NCBI RefSeq assembly: GCF_035083965.1
Contig: NC_089729.1
Span: 14,682,964-14,746,963 of the forward strand
Source: Branchiostoma lanceolatum
Lineage: Eukaryota; Chordata; Leptocardii; Amphioxiformes; Branchiostomatidae
Direction of reading: 5' to 3'
Length of the DNA: 64,000 bases
How positions within the stretch are numbered: position 1 is the stretch's first letter; each line of letters opens with the position of its first letter. A program made the translations under genes and the position numbers. Positions 1 to 13,607 of this stretch are shown in pieces. A model generated the notes under the pieces. That model searched no databases, was not told the DNA's origin, and was given only the letters and a program-made list of their open reading frames with translations.

Positions 1-2300
1 ACTCCTCTAGTTTTAAGCTTTTCACCAGCGTAAGAGAAACGATTTGTATGTTGTATTTTTCGAATATTGGAAGCAAGAATAGAAAAGTAATGTCCTTACC
101 TCCAGGTCTATGTCGTTCTTATTATACTGGTTGCCAAATGCTTTGACGTGCCGGCGATTGAGAATTTTAAACGAAACAATAAAATGCAGTTTCAGTGCAC
201 ATATGTTGACTTTGTTGTATCAAATGTGTGTGTTGATGTATTGCAATTCAGATTTGAAAGCAAAGCACTACTCAGTGTAACGCTACATTTCCTAATAGAA
301 TATGACAAACATTTTTGGACGGGTGACAAAAATGGCGCCGATGATGCCATCGTAACAGTAGCACATTGTTCTGCGCACGATTCAAGAAGCTCCATTGGAT
401 ATACAAATCGTATGCCAATATAAGACCATTTGTCACTGCGTCTTTTCCTTCGGTAAGCATACACAAATTACAAGTCAGCAGACCAATTAGTCTGTTTCTC
501 GGAGCGCTGCTAACAGTACTGTAGTCAAATGTCGCCATAGTGTCTGTCACACCATTGTGAGAATTCCACAGTAATAGAGCAATTATTTGCAGCATTAATG
601 CCCAAGGGAAATCAGACAAAAACAGTTTACGGACCCATCCTGACTATTTTTTTCCCATTTCCCACGGCTTCTTTTTCATAGTGTTATATTCCATCATTAT
701 TTTTCACTGTCATATTCCCTTTGTTAGGCCTAAGAAAAAATGTTGTGTTTACGGTTACGGTACTAAAACTGTGGTGTTGGTAGGTAGGGATTCTTTCTTT
801 TTTTTAAAAAAGCTTTCGGCCAAAGTGGTCTAACACATACAGTTTAACATTGCAAATTAGGAATGCATGAGGGTACTGGCATTTTCGATATCATATCGTA
901 TTTATACAGATATATACATTGCACAAGCACAGGTATGTCTATAAACTGAAGAAAGAAGCATAACTATATAATGACTACAAGTTCCTACTTAGACTGTTTA
1001 AAGCCTTAATCAGTTATCAGTGTGTACAATACAAGAAGTCTTCAAAAACATATGCAATACTTGTTGAAACTGTTAACATTCATCAACAAATCAATAGATA
1101 ATTGCAATGAAGAAAGAATCCCAGCCATAAACGTATGTGTGCAGTGACGACATGGAATTTGATGCATTACTTTAAATGACAATTTCAAATCAACTCAGAG
1201 TTCTCCAGTTTAATGGCTGTATTGACACAAGCGTATATATACCCTGTCAATGTATTTCCATTGCCCCAGTCGTCCACAATCTTTTGTGGCTCATTTGCGA
1301 GAAAAAATGATCTAACCCCAATAGCCAATTGTTACGCGTAGCCAACAACAATTTGCAGATTGTAAAAATATTACTATCAAATCAATGTACGGAATATCTC
1401 CAATACATTCAAGACATAGATTAAATCAAAATTATCATGTTAAGTCCGACTTTATATCAATTTCACCCTTTCCATACAAGGGAAGCGGTATTTATCAGTA
1501 GTGCGTGTAGCTAATATCCCCCAAGGGAGCATGAAACATATGTAGGGCACAGTCATATTAACGCGACAAGGTTGTTTGCTAAACTATCCTTCCATTGATG
1601 CAAATTTGTCGCACAATAGGGGCTATCAACACATTCAATGAGATACATATATTCTCGGTTTATGCAATACAGCTTCTACAAAATGTAGTACGATGTAGAA
1701 CGCTACATGTAAGTGTTGCTCGCATCGGCTAGTACGCTGAAATTCAATTTACAACGATAATGCAAGGTTGTAAAACAGGCATCTATTCCTTTGGGAAGTG
1801 GCGAATAAAAGATGATAGAATGATAAATTAGGATAGAAAGACGCCATGTTGTGGTCAAAGGTCAGCGAAAGCATCATAACGTACCGATTTGTCAACTATA
1901 AATCGGTACGCTATCTCGAATCTCGTATTTCATTTCTAATTTCAACAGTTTGAGCACAGAAAAAGACATAGAATTACAGTGCAGGCAAAACATTATACTA
2001 TGTTTAACGCAATTTCTGCACGGTGCATTTGTATGATCGAATTACCACTGGCCTTAATCAAATTTACTATTGATGTTCTCATGCAAATCCATTATCAGAT
2101 TCTCCGGAATCCAAACGTTAAATGGATCTCCTACCACCATTCCATTTCAGATTCCTTTCAGGTTTATCCCATTATGGATTTTTGTTGCTTCCGTTTTTCT
2201 TCGATCGCCCTTTCGTAATCTAGTAACAGAGTGGGAACATTTGCCCTTAGTTTGTCTTGCAAGGCCTGATTATTCGTTTTACCGATCCCCCCTCTCATAA
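1..2300. other. Non-coding stretch, no gene recognised
   Basis: AT-rich sequence with stop codons in all frames; the few open frames are under 120 codons and show no domain, signal peptide or matching splice sites. It holds a short perfect palindrome at 1880-1910. It could be an intron of, or intergenic sequence upstream of, the FBXL16-like gene whose last exons begin at 8711. Confidence 0.6.
1880..1910. repeat. Short perfect hairpin
   Basis: Two 11-base arms (CGTACCGATTT and its complement) around a 9-base spacer. No gene lies next to it; it may be chance or a relic of a palindromic element. Confidence 0.5.
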
Positions 2301-2309
2301 GATAGCATA

Positions 2310-2512
2310 AGCACTTTCACACTTCCAAGTACGCATGAGCGGCGACGAAATTATGGGTATATGTCATTGGTCAAGGCCCCTGAGACGTAAACAAAACCCA
2401 CTTGGACATGTTATGCAAATTGAGACAATGGTCATTAGACGAGAACTGTTTTCAAGCCAGGAGCCTTCACCTTTGACATATTAGCTCATGCGTACTAGGA
2501 TGTGTGAAAGCC
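2310..2512. mobile_element. MITE-like element with about 30-bp inverted ends
   Basis: The left end, reading GCACTTTCACACTTCCAAGT and on through a CATGAGC, is matched with few differences by the reverse complement of the right end at 2482-2511. The 200-bp body has no coding potential. A related body sequence (TTATGCAAATYGAGACAATR) and a similar right end occur at 31770-31890 inside an intron of the third ependymin-related gene, so this is a dispersed family. The transposase superfamily is not clear because no convincing target-site duplication is visible. Confidence 0.7.
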
Positions 2513-2924
2513 CTTGTTTCAGCAAGTTGCATTCACTTTTCAATTCCAAGCGTACTTCAAATTGTATAATCTGAATACCTTTGCTCTTCGAAGGGATACA
2601 TATTCTATAAATGAAAATAATCCAAGCTTTAAAAAGACACAATATTTATATACTAGTAGTTAGCTGAGATTAAGAAGAACCAATGACTAATAAACTGGTA
2701 AACTTGACAACTTATAAGTATCTGATACCAGCTCAGAAAATAACTACAAATAGTCATGCATTGACGTATCAGAGTTATCAACCTAAGATTGATGTGTTGA
2801 AAAAATCGTATTTTCTTAGAACTATCGTAGAATAGAATTCGTTTTTACCAAGCACTGTATCATCCTCACTAGATAGCTTTAAACAAGGGTTGTAGTTAGA
2901 TTGCAAAGGTTCTGTGTGACAAGT

Positions 2925-3050
2925 CGTTTAGTATAATGTAACCAGCTGCCATCGCGCCGCGTGCCGGCGAAGCTGGTGTGCTACGCCGAAGGGTGGTTAT
3001 ACCGGCTATATAGATACAGATACGGAAGAACAAGGCTATATTGATTTAGA
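2925..3050. repeat. Dispersed repeat, copy 1
   Basis: A roughly 110-bp block beginning with TAATGTAACCAGCTGC and containing GAAGCTGGTGTGCTACGCCG and GGTTATACCGGCTATATAGA. A clearly homologous block lies at 62060-62165. It is non-coding; SINE or MITE origin cannot be decided from two copies. Confidence 0.65.
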
Positions 3051-3059
3051 AAAAAAAAA

Positions 3060-4050
3060 GATACTTCGCGACTTTAATGCATGCATTGCATCAAAAGATT
3101 TAAAGTCAGCCATTTTCAAAACATAGACGTACTAAAAATTGATCCAAATACTTTTCAATACCCAACAACATAGTTGTACCCAGATAGCATGTTGCATTTC
3201 TTCACATTCGATCGTAAACAAAGTTGTTAACGGTGGCAGTAATGACACACACTAAAAGGAAATAAATGATCTCATTAAAGCTATATCTCCACGGCACTAT
3301 AGATATCTGCAGGCAAAATTATGAAGTACTAGTAGCTACCCCAAAAGATGACTTCATTCGAGCAAGGGGAGTAACACATTGTAAATAACCCATCTAATGG
3401 CACCAGCTAGCTCATTGACAATCCACGCACGTTCAAATATAGGTGGTGCCTTCATTTGCCTTCGGCATCGCCTGACCTTGATGGTCATAGGAGGATTACA
3501 AATCTGAAACTACTTTTACTGTCATTTTCTGCATAGCCTTATATAGTGCCTACTCATAATTTGGCTGTACATGTACATGTACATCATTTGGGTGAATGTT
3601 TGGCTTTAGGTTGGTATTAGAAATCGTAGCAGATAGAAACTAGCAAGGTATTTGAGGATTTCGAATATTTTACTAGGAACATCTGGTTTATGTGGTTTAT
3701 GATGGGTTATGATTCAAGATGGGAAAATATGCGCTAGTAATGTCATAAAAATAATGGAATACAGCAATAGAATAGAAGGCGATGGGACTAAGGCATTGAC
3801 AAAAAAGTATCGCATGATCCTGTATTCACAGCATAGCGGTAAACTTCAAAGAGGCATATCTATATTGGTTGATGTGGCTTACTGGTAGTTACATGTTGCT
3901 ATGAACAAACATTAAAAATGACAAAGATACGACCATTAACCTCATAAAAATATTTGCCTACAGCAATAAACTAAAAGGCAATGGCGCAAAGACATTGAAA
4001 TAATAGTTCCTCACGAACTTCCATGCAGTATAATCTACAACCCATAATAT
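3060..4050. other. Non-coding stretch
   Basis: No exon or RNA gene recognised. There is a short TGTACA run near 3568-3583. Confidence 0.5.
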
Positions 4051-4126
4051 CTATGCCTACCATTTGGTTTTTATGCTTCTGTTGAGTATCAAACATTTTG
4101 CTAACGTTTATGACATTAATATGTAA

Positions 4127-4475
4127 GTTCTATAGATTACATGTTGCACTAAAGATGGAGGACACATTGGCATAGAAGAAACTAGAAATCCCGCCATTTT
4201 TGTCCGTATGACTGGAATGTCTATTTTGCTAGTATCTATGATATTAGATACATTTTAAGTTCCATAGATTACATGTTGCACTAAAGATGGGGGACATATT
4301 GGCATAGAAGAAGGCAGGGAACTAGAAATCTCGCCATTTTTGTCAATGAATATCCATTCTTCTAATCATAAGTATGACATAAATATATTCTTTAGGTTAC
4401 ATGTTGCACTAATGATGGAGGAAGGCCAGAAACTCGAAATCCCGCCATTTTTTGTAGATATGAATGGAATGTTCT
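4127..4475. repeat. Three imperfect tandem copies of a unit of about 130 bp
   Basis: The anchor TTACATGTTGCACTAA followed by GATGG recurs at about 4137, 4269 and 4398. Each time it is followed by GAAACTAGAAATCCCGCCATTTTTGT or a close variant (written here as a family pattern). The third copy is shorter. Non-coding. Confidence 0.75.
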
Positions 4476-4484
4476 TGAATAAAC

Positions 4485-6315
4485 CATGACAGGAAGAGAG
4501 GCAGACGATGATTTAGTATAATTCTAGGCTCCATTAGGGACTCGTTCTCAGGGGACGACACAGGTCTTGTTCCCAGGGTGCAGTGTAAAATTTAATTTTC
4601 TCCCGGTTCATGGTCAAACAATGGGAGTCAGTGCCTAGTGCCTAGTTAATCAGGCGATACCTTTCTCATGACAAAGTGAGTCATGATAAAGTCACCCAAT
4701 TATCCTTTAAACGTCAAGGACAACAACTCATAAGCGCCATAGCACTACGTATATCATACACGTAACATTAGATTCTATTTGCAATATTATACAATGGGAT
4801 GCAAGAACTAGTAATGGCAGTACATGTATTCTTGCGGACCACCGTTTACATTATATAGCGCTGGAAGCAAAAACATTTATACCTTTTGGAGACCCATGGT
4901 CAAAAGCGTTGATGTCATTTTAAAGGAAGTCGTTATTTTTCACTGTGTTTGCTTTATATACCATCAAATCAGATTCTGATCTCAACTATCATAAATCATC
5001 AAATTGCCACATCATCTTGCACTGATTTATCATTATCTAACATTTTCAGATCGCCCCTCCCCACTGTCGTTTGAAATTGACTCGTCCTAATGTCATTTGA
5101 GTCGTGACAAATGACAGTGTAAAGGAACATGACCCGGTGTGTCACTGTGGAATAGATTGCAGTGTAAATAGTATAAGCCTCGGCGCCGGATGACGCCCCG
5201 TCCCTGGACGATTCCCGCCATCATTTTCTCCCATTAACGACGTTAGGGAATTGTGAGAAATTGGAATGCGCTCCACTTGTTGCGAACGAGCTTCCCAAAC
5301 GCCCGCGAATTACTCATTTTAAAAATAATCTTTTATATTTCATTTCACAGTAAATTGAATCTGAAATACGGTAGAGGGTTATTAGCAATTGGCCAAGCGC
5401 CTGACCATGAATTTACAAAAAAACAACAGTCTCTGGAAAAGAAGGAGATGAACTAAAAAGAAAATGGTATCTTTTTCTCAATAACAAATATTTCAGTTCT
5501 TTTCTTCAGCTAAAGCAAAAAACAACCACACACACACAGAATTCTGGGGCATTTTGAATTGAAAATGACCGTCATTATAGTTTTTATTGAGTTATTTTAT
5601 AGACAATACTAACAACTGTGCAGCTTATTGCTGCCGATTCCGCACTTATTCTGAGATCTGTAAGCTTTCTATTATTGAATTCCGAACAGTGTTACCAATC
5701 TAATCGTCTAAAAGTGCAAAATTCAATACCCTGTCCATGATGATTATATATTCATGTTGCATATACAGCACTAATACAATAGGTTTTACACGTGCGAAAT
5801 ACGTATGGGGACAAGCAGTATCATATTGATAGGATAACAATATTCCTTTAAAGCTTAATCTTGAAATGTCACTTTTGAGTCGACGGTTGTTGTCAGCCAC
5901 CTAACGTTACATCTGTTTACGGCTCTGTCAACTTAACTGATCAACCTTAATACATTGTAAACGTCTGCCACACACGAAACACTCAAGTACGAGCCCTTGC
6001 ATCGTGATTCTGTGATAACATTCGACCTAAATTTCACTGTCTGGTAATATAACACGCATCGTTTTTTTCTATTATTGCATGTTCTAAACCTGCTAGGGTC
6101 TTTACACCTCTTAGTTTTATCAGGATGTTTTGTGTGGATTTATCGCAAAGATCATTTCCATCATGATCTAGATATTTTCTCATGATGTTTGTTTTTGTTT
6201 CCATAGTTTCATAGCTATAGTCTGCGTTAGGTCAAGTAATACCATGCTAGTATTGAACCAACATTGCTATACTTGAGTACAAATTGTGAGACCATCATAG
6301 CTTTATTCTGAACGA
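4485..6315. other. Non-coding stretch
   Basis: No exon, RNA gene or clear repeat recognised. A short GC-richer patch at 5175-5250 has no open frame with homology. Confidence 0.5.
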
Positions 6316-6319
6316 GACA

Positions 6320-6535
6320 GCCAACAGGAAGTTCCACTGTAGTACCGTAACAAGCCGCTAGGGGGCCCAGAATCTAATAAATTTCAGGTCTCATCAAGAT
6401 CTACCCACCTACCAAATATCAAGATAATCCATCCAGGCCTTCTTCAGTTATTCTGCTTCTTTACATACACACACACACACATACAAACACTACCCTCTGC
6501 ATAACCTTCTCGGCGAAGGTAATGACCATAGGAGC
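6320..6535 (-). repeat. Dispersed repeat with microsatellite core, reverse copy
   Basis: Read on -, it runs from a CCTTCGCCGAGAAGGTTATG block, through a TG-type microsatellite and a block like GGATGGATTATCTTGATATT, to a TACGGTACTACAGTGGAACT block. The same order is seen on + at 45145-45440 and 53230-54120 and on - at 57483-57800. Confidence 0.7.
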
Positions 6536-6539
6536 ATGT

Positions 6540-8100
6540 CCTTGTACACCTAAGAGACCTTAGATCAAGAGAAAACCCTCGATTTCGTACAAATCACAAC
6601 CTGCACTTAGAAGCACACAGCGAGCCCACCTCTTATTTATTAACCTCTAACGGGGTCACAAGAGAGAGCACTTAACTACCAGCCATGCTCGTAGAGATTT
6701 GCATGCATCCAAAGTGCTCGATCGAAAGTTTCGACCGGTGCGTTACAGAGTATAATCAGGCTAAATTTAGACCCAGGATGTAATGTGGGCACTGACAGAT
6801 CTGATTTAGCGTGTGGGGGTAGAGCTGGAGTTGAGTAAATCGTATCAGTCGAGGCCATGGCACGCTGACTGTGTGTTGTATATTTTGTTATGCCGAGACA
6901 AGAAACTGTCCACATCACTTTGAGTTCTTATGGATAAGAAAAATATGAACACAAGGATAACTCTTCAGGGGATTTGATTTCGCGGTGGGGAGAAAATGGA
7001 GTGTTCGCGGTGGTTTTAATGTCGTGGTCGAAACAAGGAGGTTTTTGGACAGAATACAAAACATAAACTTTTTTTTTTTTTGTGTTCGTGAAGAGCTCAC
7101 CTCGAAACCCGCGAATATGAAACCACTGCGATCATTTCTTCTTTCACATTATGTGTCAGATTTGTATGTATGCAGTTTGCAGACACACAGAAACAGAGTG
7201 AAAGAGAAATACTAGTAGATACATAACGATAGAAACAGCGGGCTGGAGAAAAATACGCACAAAAGTTGGAGACGCACCAGATTCGTAGATCTTTCAAGAT
7301 CAAGAATCCGACTTTGAAGTAGAAAAGCAAACAAAGCTGTTTAAATGACCCATAATGGGACTAGATTTCTTTCCCAAGCCGTTACTATTCACGAAGAAGG
7401 ACGATTAGAAACTCCCGACGTCGCCATATCGATTTTCTTACAGTGACTGGTCTCTTGGGATACATCGCAATATTACACCGCCCTACTTTTCCCAGACCTT
7501 GATGATCAATTGCTGACGAATAGTATTGATATACACATTGTGTATGCTCCTGTGGGCTTCTTTACACAAATTGATTAAGAAATATTGATGTACGACACAA
7601 GAAGTATTGGAGCCCAGTAAAAAAATGGCGATCGGAACTAGCCATATTGAGCTCGATATTTGCAAACTCTGATTCGATTAGATCAGCAAAAATCACCATA
7701 AAAGTCCTAAAATTATAGTAAAAACCTCTGAAAGGTTAATATTGACTAGCAACAGTACTAGTAAATCAGTATAATGTTTAAATATTGTTTCCCTCAGCCT
7801 TTGTTAGGGTATGCATGTGCTGACAACACCGGTAACAAAATGCTTATCTCTCGTATGCCGATGGCCTCTCAACCGTAATGCGCGCCTCATATCTCAAGCC
7901 GACCGTACAGATCAATATTCCATTTCTTTCGCAACTCAACAGTCAATTTACGCTCCTAAAGCGCTCTTTTGGCCAACGCCTGTCAATTTGAATGATGTTC
8001 GCGAAAGCATGAGAATTGGTTTTGCCCCAGAAAAACGTCACCCAACTGTCGCGACCTAAATACAATCGAGCGATGTCTGTGGCCAGTTGGATAAAAGGGT
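6540..8100. other. Non-coding stretch
   Basis: Short open frames (up to 82 codons) lack recognisable domains or plausible splice sites. No gene supported. Confidence 0.5.
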
Positions 8101-8106
8101 CATTCA

Positions 8107-8383
8107 TCGAAAATTCTCCTACTCAGAGCCTCACCGCACTCTATACAATATACTTTGGGCCTTGCTAAACCGGGCTGAGGTTTCCACTTTTATGGGCGTG
8201 GCCTCTAACCAGCTGTCAACCAATCAGAGAATCAGTTTTACCTAAAGAAAACATGAAGGCGATTCTCTGATTGGCTGACAGCTGGTTAGTGTCCATGTTT
8301 CCAAAAGTGTAAACCTCAGCCCGGTTTAGCAGAGCTTCTCCAGGGTATATTGTGTAGGCTCTGCGTAGGAGAATGTCTTCGAC
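8107..8383. mobile_element. Palindromic (foldback) element with arms of about 125 bp
   Basis: The left arm (8107-8236) and right arm (8262-8383) are reverse complements with scattered differences. They share AACCTCAGCCCGGTTTAGC-type and CCAATCAGAGAATC-type blocks, leaving a spacer of about 25 bp. There is no coding potential. It sits about 330 bp upstream of an FBXL16 exon, so it is intronic. Confidence 0.8.
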
Positions 8384-8710
8384 AAGTTTCAACGTACGAT
8401 GTTCAACAGGAAGTTTTGTGAACTGACCGCAGCTCAATAATTTGCCTATTCTATTTCTTCATATCTATTCCATGCTAATCGATCTGTTGCATCAACATTC
8501 AAACATTCTTATACTAAATATATTCGTACATCATATATTTGGTGCAGGCAATACTGATCTACTTTTGAAATGCGGACTGCAAATGTGCTTTCAAAGTTTA
8601 AGTTATTATCCCAAAATAAGCAAAGGACACACTCCACTAGATATCCATGCTTGTGACACTTCGACCTTCGTCAAGTCGAATGACCCACTGTCCATGTGTT
8701 TTTTGTTCAG

Positions 8711-11191
8711 GTGCGTACGTATCACGGACACCGGGCTGGGTTTTCTATCTACCATGACGTCACTGACGGCTCTGTACCTCCGCTGGTGCTGTCAAGTGCA
8801 GGACTTCGGCTTGCAGCACATCTACAGCATGAAGAAGCTCAGGGTCCTCTCATTGGCAGGTCAGCTAATTAATTTATCACGTTAATATTACTTATATATT
8901 ATAAATTATTAGGAGAGAGGTCAAAGCAGCTGTTGCATGGCTATTCTTTTACAGCCATAAAAAAACAAGAACAGTTTGTCTGCGTAACAATCGGCCTTTG
9001 TACAAGCCTAATGTCGGTGTGTCAGCAAAACTTTAAAAGCCAGCCCAACCCGGCATCTACTTAATTTAGTAGGAATTTAAGAGGCCGAAGTTGCAGTATC
9101 AAAAACACGAAGGACATTAAAACAACTACACAAACAAGATGCTTGGAGAACGTGATCATGTCTTGAGCGTGCTTGAACGTAAGCGACAGTATTGATCGAT
9201 GAGCTTATCATGAGGCTGACACCTTCAGTTAAAACATACCCGTTGGGGCGTTTTGGTTCGAAGATTTCTGTAATTTGATCACATATTATGCTTAGATCCC
9301 AATTGCGTCGGTACACATAGGGGGTAGGCCAGGCCAGGCCCCGAAGCCCAAGATTTGTCCTGGTGGACTGCCGGGTACCGGCGGAGTACCTCCCGGTATT
9401 CGCACGGTTACCTCACGACGTATTTTTGTTACCGGGTCCCGCGTTGATTTTAAATCCGAGTTAAAATGATTAGGGGTCCCGACCGGGCCCAAAGATAGTC
9501 TAGTAGCCGCAGGTTGTTTCACGGGACCACGCAGGGGCCACGGCTGAAAGTGCCAAAAAACAGTCAACTACCCGGCGGGGCCCCTTATTTCCATTGAGAA
9601 CTAAGCATTAGTTGTTATAGATACAGGCCACACATCAAATAACACCAACCTTTTCTGTGACTGGATTAAGAACTGCATGTGTGGGTGGGTTATTGTGGGT
9701 GGTCGGTGATATCAAACACGTGAAGAAAGCACAAAACAAACGAGGTATATGCACATTGTCAGTGCGAATGTCAGTGTTACTATAGTGACGTCCAGATACA
9801 TTGAAAACAAACATTAAAACCAAAGCCACGGTAAGCCGTAAAATGTACAAACAGTACGACCATAAGAAATTAGTTGTCGTTGTTCTTTGATCGATTTTCG
9901 CACAAGGCAGCAGTAATTTTGAAAAGATAACACAAGCAGAGAAAAGGTCACGGTACATTGCTGTGGAAGGATAACATGGCAAAATCATTTAACAGTGAGA
10001 GAGAACAGCTATGATCCAATTTGATTCTATTTCGCAGAGTAGTAGCTGAATGTCCTTGGTGCTGATACTAGGGATGTTTTGCACAGAACATTTATCACTA
10101 GAAAACATGTTTATTACATGTAGAAAACAATAAACCTGACAAGATTTTAAGCATAGTTGTAACACTATATTTTTTTTAAGGACATCAAACGAGGATTTTT
10201 TGTGTCTTTCCATCCGTTATAATCAAGATTAATGCTATCCATCCTCACGAGTACAACGATATTTACTATTAAAAAAAATGGCCACCCCTCTGTTACTTTG
10301 AAAATGGTATGAGCTTAAATGTGTTGAGACCTCTTCGACCTCTACAAGACAGAGATGGCCTATCTTTCTTGAGTCCCATTAGACACAGCACTTTCCACCG
10401 CAGATGTCAAAAGTATATTTCATGTTTTGAAATGCATACTTTATAGTGCAATAAAGAACCCTTTGACGCGAATATCATTTTATAGCTGGTCGCTGGTGCC
10501 AGTATTTTTGCTTTGATAGCTTTGCAGCGCAGAGTTCAATAAGACAGGTCGTTCGGTGATTTTTCAAGGGCACTATAGCTGCATAAAACCGTATGAAAAC
10601 ATGCGTTATAATAACACCAACGCATGCATTCCTTACATATTACAATCTTTGCAATTGAAACTCTCACAATTCACTGCAAAAATAGAGATAACCCTTATCA
10701 AACCAAACTTTTGTAGACAAAGAACAGAATTAGGCCTGCTATGGCTATATATCTTTTTATCGTGGATTTCTCATCAAAGTTTTTAAGTGCGAAACATGTG
10801 TCATACATAACATGATGAAAACGTGGGCGTACCGCGTGATACGCATCCTTTTATGATATAATATGAAATGATTATAGCATTGGCGGTTTTTTTATTAAGA
10901 GCACAAAATCAAACACATCCTGTCAGGCGAAAGTCATGCTCCAAGAAACCACCTAGCTTCAAACCTTAGTTTGTTAATTCAAGATAATCATGTCAATATT
11001 ACCAATTTTATCATATTTTTACTCGCCCCCCTCCCCATTTAGGCTGCCCTCTACTGACGCCTGCGGGATTATCCGGATTGGTGCAGCTGAAAAATCTAGA
11101 GGAGCTGGAACTGACAAATTGCCCGGGAACAACCCCGGAGCTGTTCCAGTACTACGCACAGCACCTGCCTCGCTGCATGGTCATCGAGTGA
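8711..11191 (+). CDS. FBXL16: FBXL16-like F-box/LRR protein, last two coding exons (5' part outside the window)
   Basis: Two coding exons, 8711-8859 and 11043-11191 (149 nt each), joined in phase by GT-AG sites (acceptor TTGTTCAG, donor GCAG|GTCAGC, acceptor CCATTTAG) and ending at a TGA at 11189. The first encodes leucine-rich repeats with [12 protein letters not shown] and [16 protein letters not shown]. The second gives [32 protein letters not shown] and the terminus LPRCMVIE. This closely resembles the C-terminal LRRs of vertebrate FBXL16 as I know it, including the stop position. Family knowledge: F-box proteins link substrates to SCF ubiquitin ligases through SKP1; FBXL16 is reported to bind PP2A and to be a weak or atypical SCF member. 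The F-box and earlier LRRs must lie upstream: no matching exon was found in 1-8700. Confidence in orthology is high, in function moderate. Confidence 0.9.
9290..9580. repeat. GC-rich insert inside the FBXL16 intron
   Basis: A sharply GC-rich block in an AT-rich intron. On - it has an open frame of 91 codons (9292-9567) without a recognised domain. Composition and abrupt borders suggest an inserted repeat, but no terminal repeats or target duplications were found. Confidence 0.4.
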
Positions 11192-12560
11192 AATGCATCA
11201 TGGGAACCAGCCGGCCAAATCCGTCCGCCATATTGGAAATGGCATGACGAGGACCCGTGCTCACCATCATCATCATCATTGCTTCCGTTACCCAGAATCG
11301 CTTGCATTTTGAAATCTGCAAGACCTGAAGGAATCAGAGCGTAATGAAACATGATGGTAGTTTGGTAGTTATGACGTAGGTATTGTAGAAAGTCTGATTG
11401 GATAAAGTGCAATGACTTCACGATTTGAACAAGATGCATCACTCTCACCGCAAGCGATTATGGGTAAAATGGTTATAAAAACCTGTGCTGTACGAGTGTA
11501 AAGCGTCATGCATACGCTGACTCCGTACAAGAATTACGAGAAAAATATGAGTTGCTTGTTGGTGAATGATTTTAAGACCACGACGAAGAACAATTCGTCA
11601 AAAATGATGTTCTTAATGTGTTGAACAAGAGACTGGTAATATTTTCTGTTTACATTTGATTGAACTAAAGTGATAACAAAGAATTGGGTATAATTCACAA
11701 CGTGCTTGTTGTATCCATTGCCTTTGTGCATGAATGAACAGTTATATGGCGTCAACTCAATCTGGGATTATCATCTATGACGCTTTCGCATTCCGCAGCG
11801 TATTTTTTGCGTGTCTTGCGGATTTTGGCGATATTGAATATCAGTATGAAGAAACGTTACCGTCAGTGCTAAAAATTGATTTATGATGTACATTCAATGT
11901 TCCATAACTGCATTTTTGTCACTGCCAGAAGAATTTCAATGTGCAATTCAGACAAATACCAAAGGTTGACTGAACATTAAGTTCCTTTCTTCTTCAGCGA
12001 GGTGTAAAAGACGGCATGGTGTATGGACATGATTGCCACTAACGTTAACATTTTTCGGGAATCGGCCCGAAAGATCCTTTTTTTCTGCATTGAGCATTTG
12101 TCTAAGGGTACACTATGACCGATTTAGTTCGAACCTCCACCAATACACAAAGTCATTATAGCATTTCTATTTCTTCTAGTCTTTATTTTATCAGCTTTTA
12201 CAATATTATTTGTAGCGTTAACTTGAACAAAATATAAGTCACTGTTCAACCGTAAGAGACGATGGAATACAGTGTACATATGACATTTTGTTATCACTCA
12301 AGTATTTGATATTTTATTGAGTGTATTTCATTGTTTGTCTCAGTATTGCCTAAGGAGAAAATTGAACGGTGGAAATGTTGCTTTTAACAGAAGTGCAATA
12401 TTTGACATTTTTGGCATGTAAAAATGCCTGGAATACGCCAGCCCGGTTGCCCACATTCTGTGGGTTGATTTTTGATAACTTTGAAGTTAAGACGCCACTT
12501 TAATATGTTTGAAGTTATGGCCTGTCTCCGCTGAAGAAGTCAATAAAGAATACTAGTTAA
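11192..12560 (+). other. Probable 3' UTR of the FBXL16-like gene
   Basis: Non-coding sequence following the stop codon, with a CAT-trinucleotide run at 11262-11280. A good AATAAA polyadenylation signal lies at 12542-12547. Where the transcript ends is an inference. Confidence 0.4.
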
Positions 12561-13489
12561 GTACAGTATAGTACAGTGAAGTACATTGCTGGCACCTATT
12601 CAATGTTTAAATCAAAGTGTACAATGTTTGTTTTGAACAGCGTAAGAGAAGAATCTTAAGTTTGTACATATTGAAATAATGAAGCCACAGTAAAGTTTTG
12701 TTGCGATGATTCGCATTTCATCTTGTGTTTTTCTATGTTCCAGAATTATGTGGGTGTTGAATTTATTGCTATTGAAATAGAAGATCTAAGAGAAGTCCTT
12801 GTAGAAAGGTTTAATGGCCCGATGCTGTTGTACCTCAGGATAGATGATCTGGTTATAAAAAAGACATTAACCAATATTTCAGAGCAAACCTCCGGTCCAC
12901 TGTAGTGCTCTATTCATATCCTACTTTAAAAACGCTTAAATATTGACTCCATCTTTTGAAAAACGTGTTAACGCGAACTAATATTTTGCTTGTTTTTCAA
13001 TCAAAACGTCTTTTCAACAGGGTAATAAAAATAAATCATTTTTTGCAGCCTATACAGCAATCGTTTGATAGAAAAGAAAATTAGCACGGCGTTTGGAGAC
13101 GTTTGATCACGCGCGCTTTATAAAGTGCATGGTTCCAAAGATAATTACAACGTGGGCGTTGAAAGATAGGTTTGCTGTTGGAAAGCTAGGATGAACGTAG
13201 GAAGAAAATGAATATTCCTTACAAAGGGAAGACGCTCAACAAAGCGGGATACACAGCAGGCAAGTCTGTGCCAAAATGATTAGAAGGTATGTGTCGAGTC
13301 TTTTGAATAAAAGATGAAACGCTCTTGGCGTTCATCTTCCCAATATAGTTGCTTTCAACACTTGAAAGAATACATAAGAGGGACGATTCTCTTGGCAATC
13401 AATTACCGGCAATATTTTGCCTTGGACCACCTGTGTCATTTTCGCCCGACAATGCCCATTTTCAGCTGGTTGGGAATGGAGATTGAAGA

Positions 13490-13607
13490 AGAGTATTATC
13501 CAAGCAGAGGTTTCGGTCGAGAAGGGTAGGAGTGTCCAGAATATTTTACGTCGGTCTCCCTTAAAAAATCCCGGACACTCCTACCCTACTCGACCGAAAC
13601 CTCTGCT
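13490..13607. mobile_element. Palindromic element A of the CAAGCAGAGGTT family
   Basis: The left arm, beginning CAAGCAGAGGTTTCGGTCGA and running on to AGGAGTGTCC, is repeated as reverse complement at 13571-13605 with about one mismatch in 36 bases. The loop is about 40 bp. Its terminal 13 bases recur in the separate element at 14370-14503. Confidence 0.8.
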
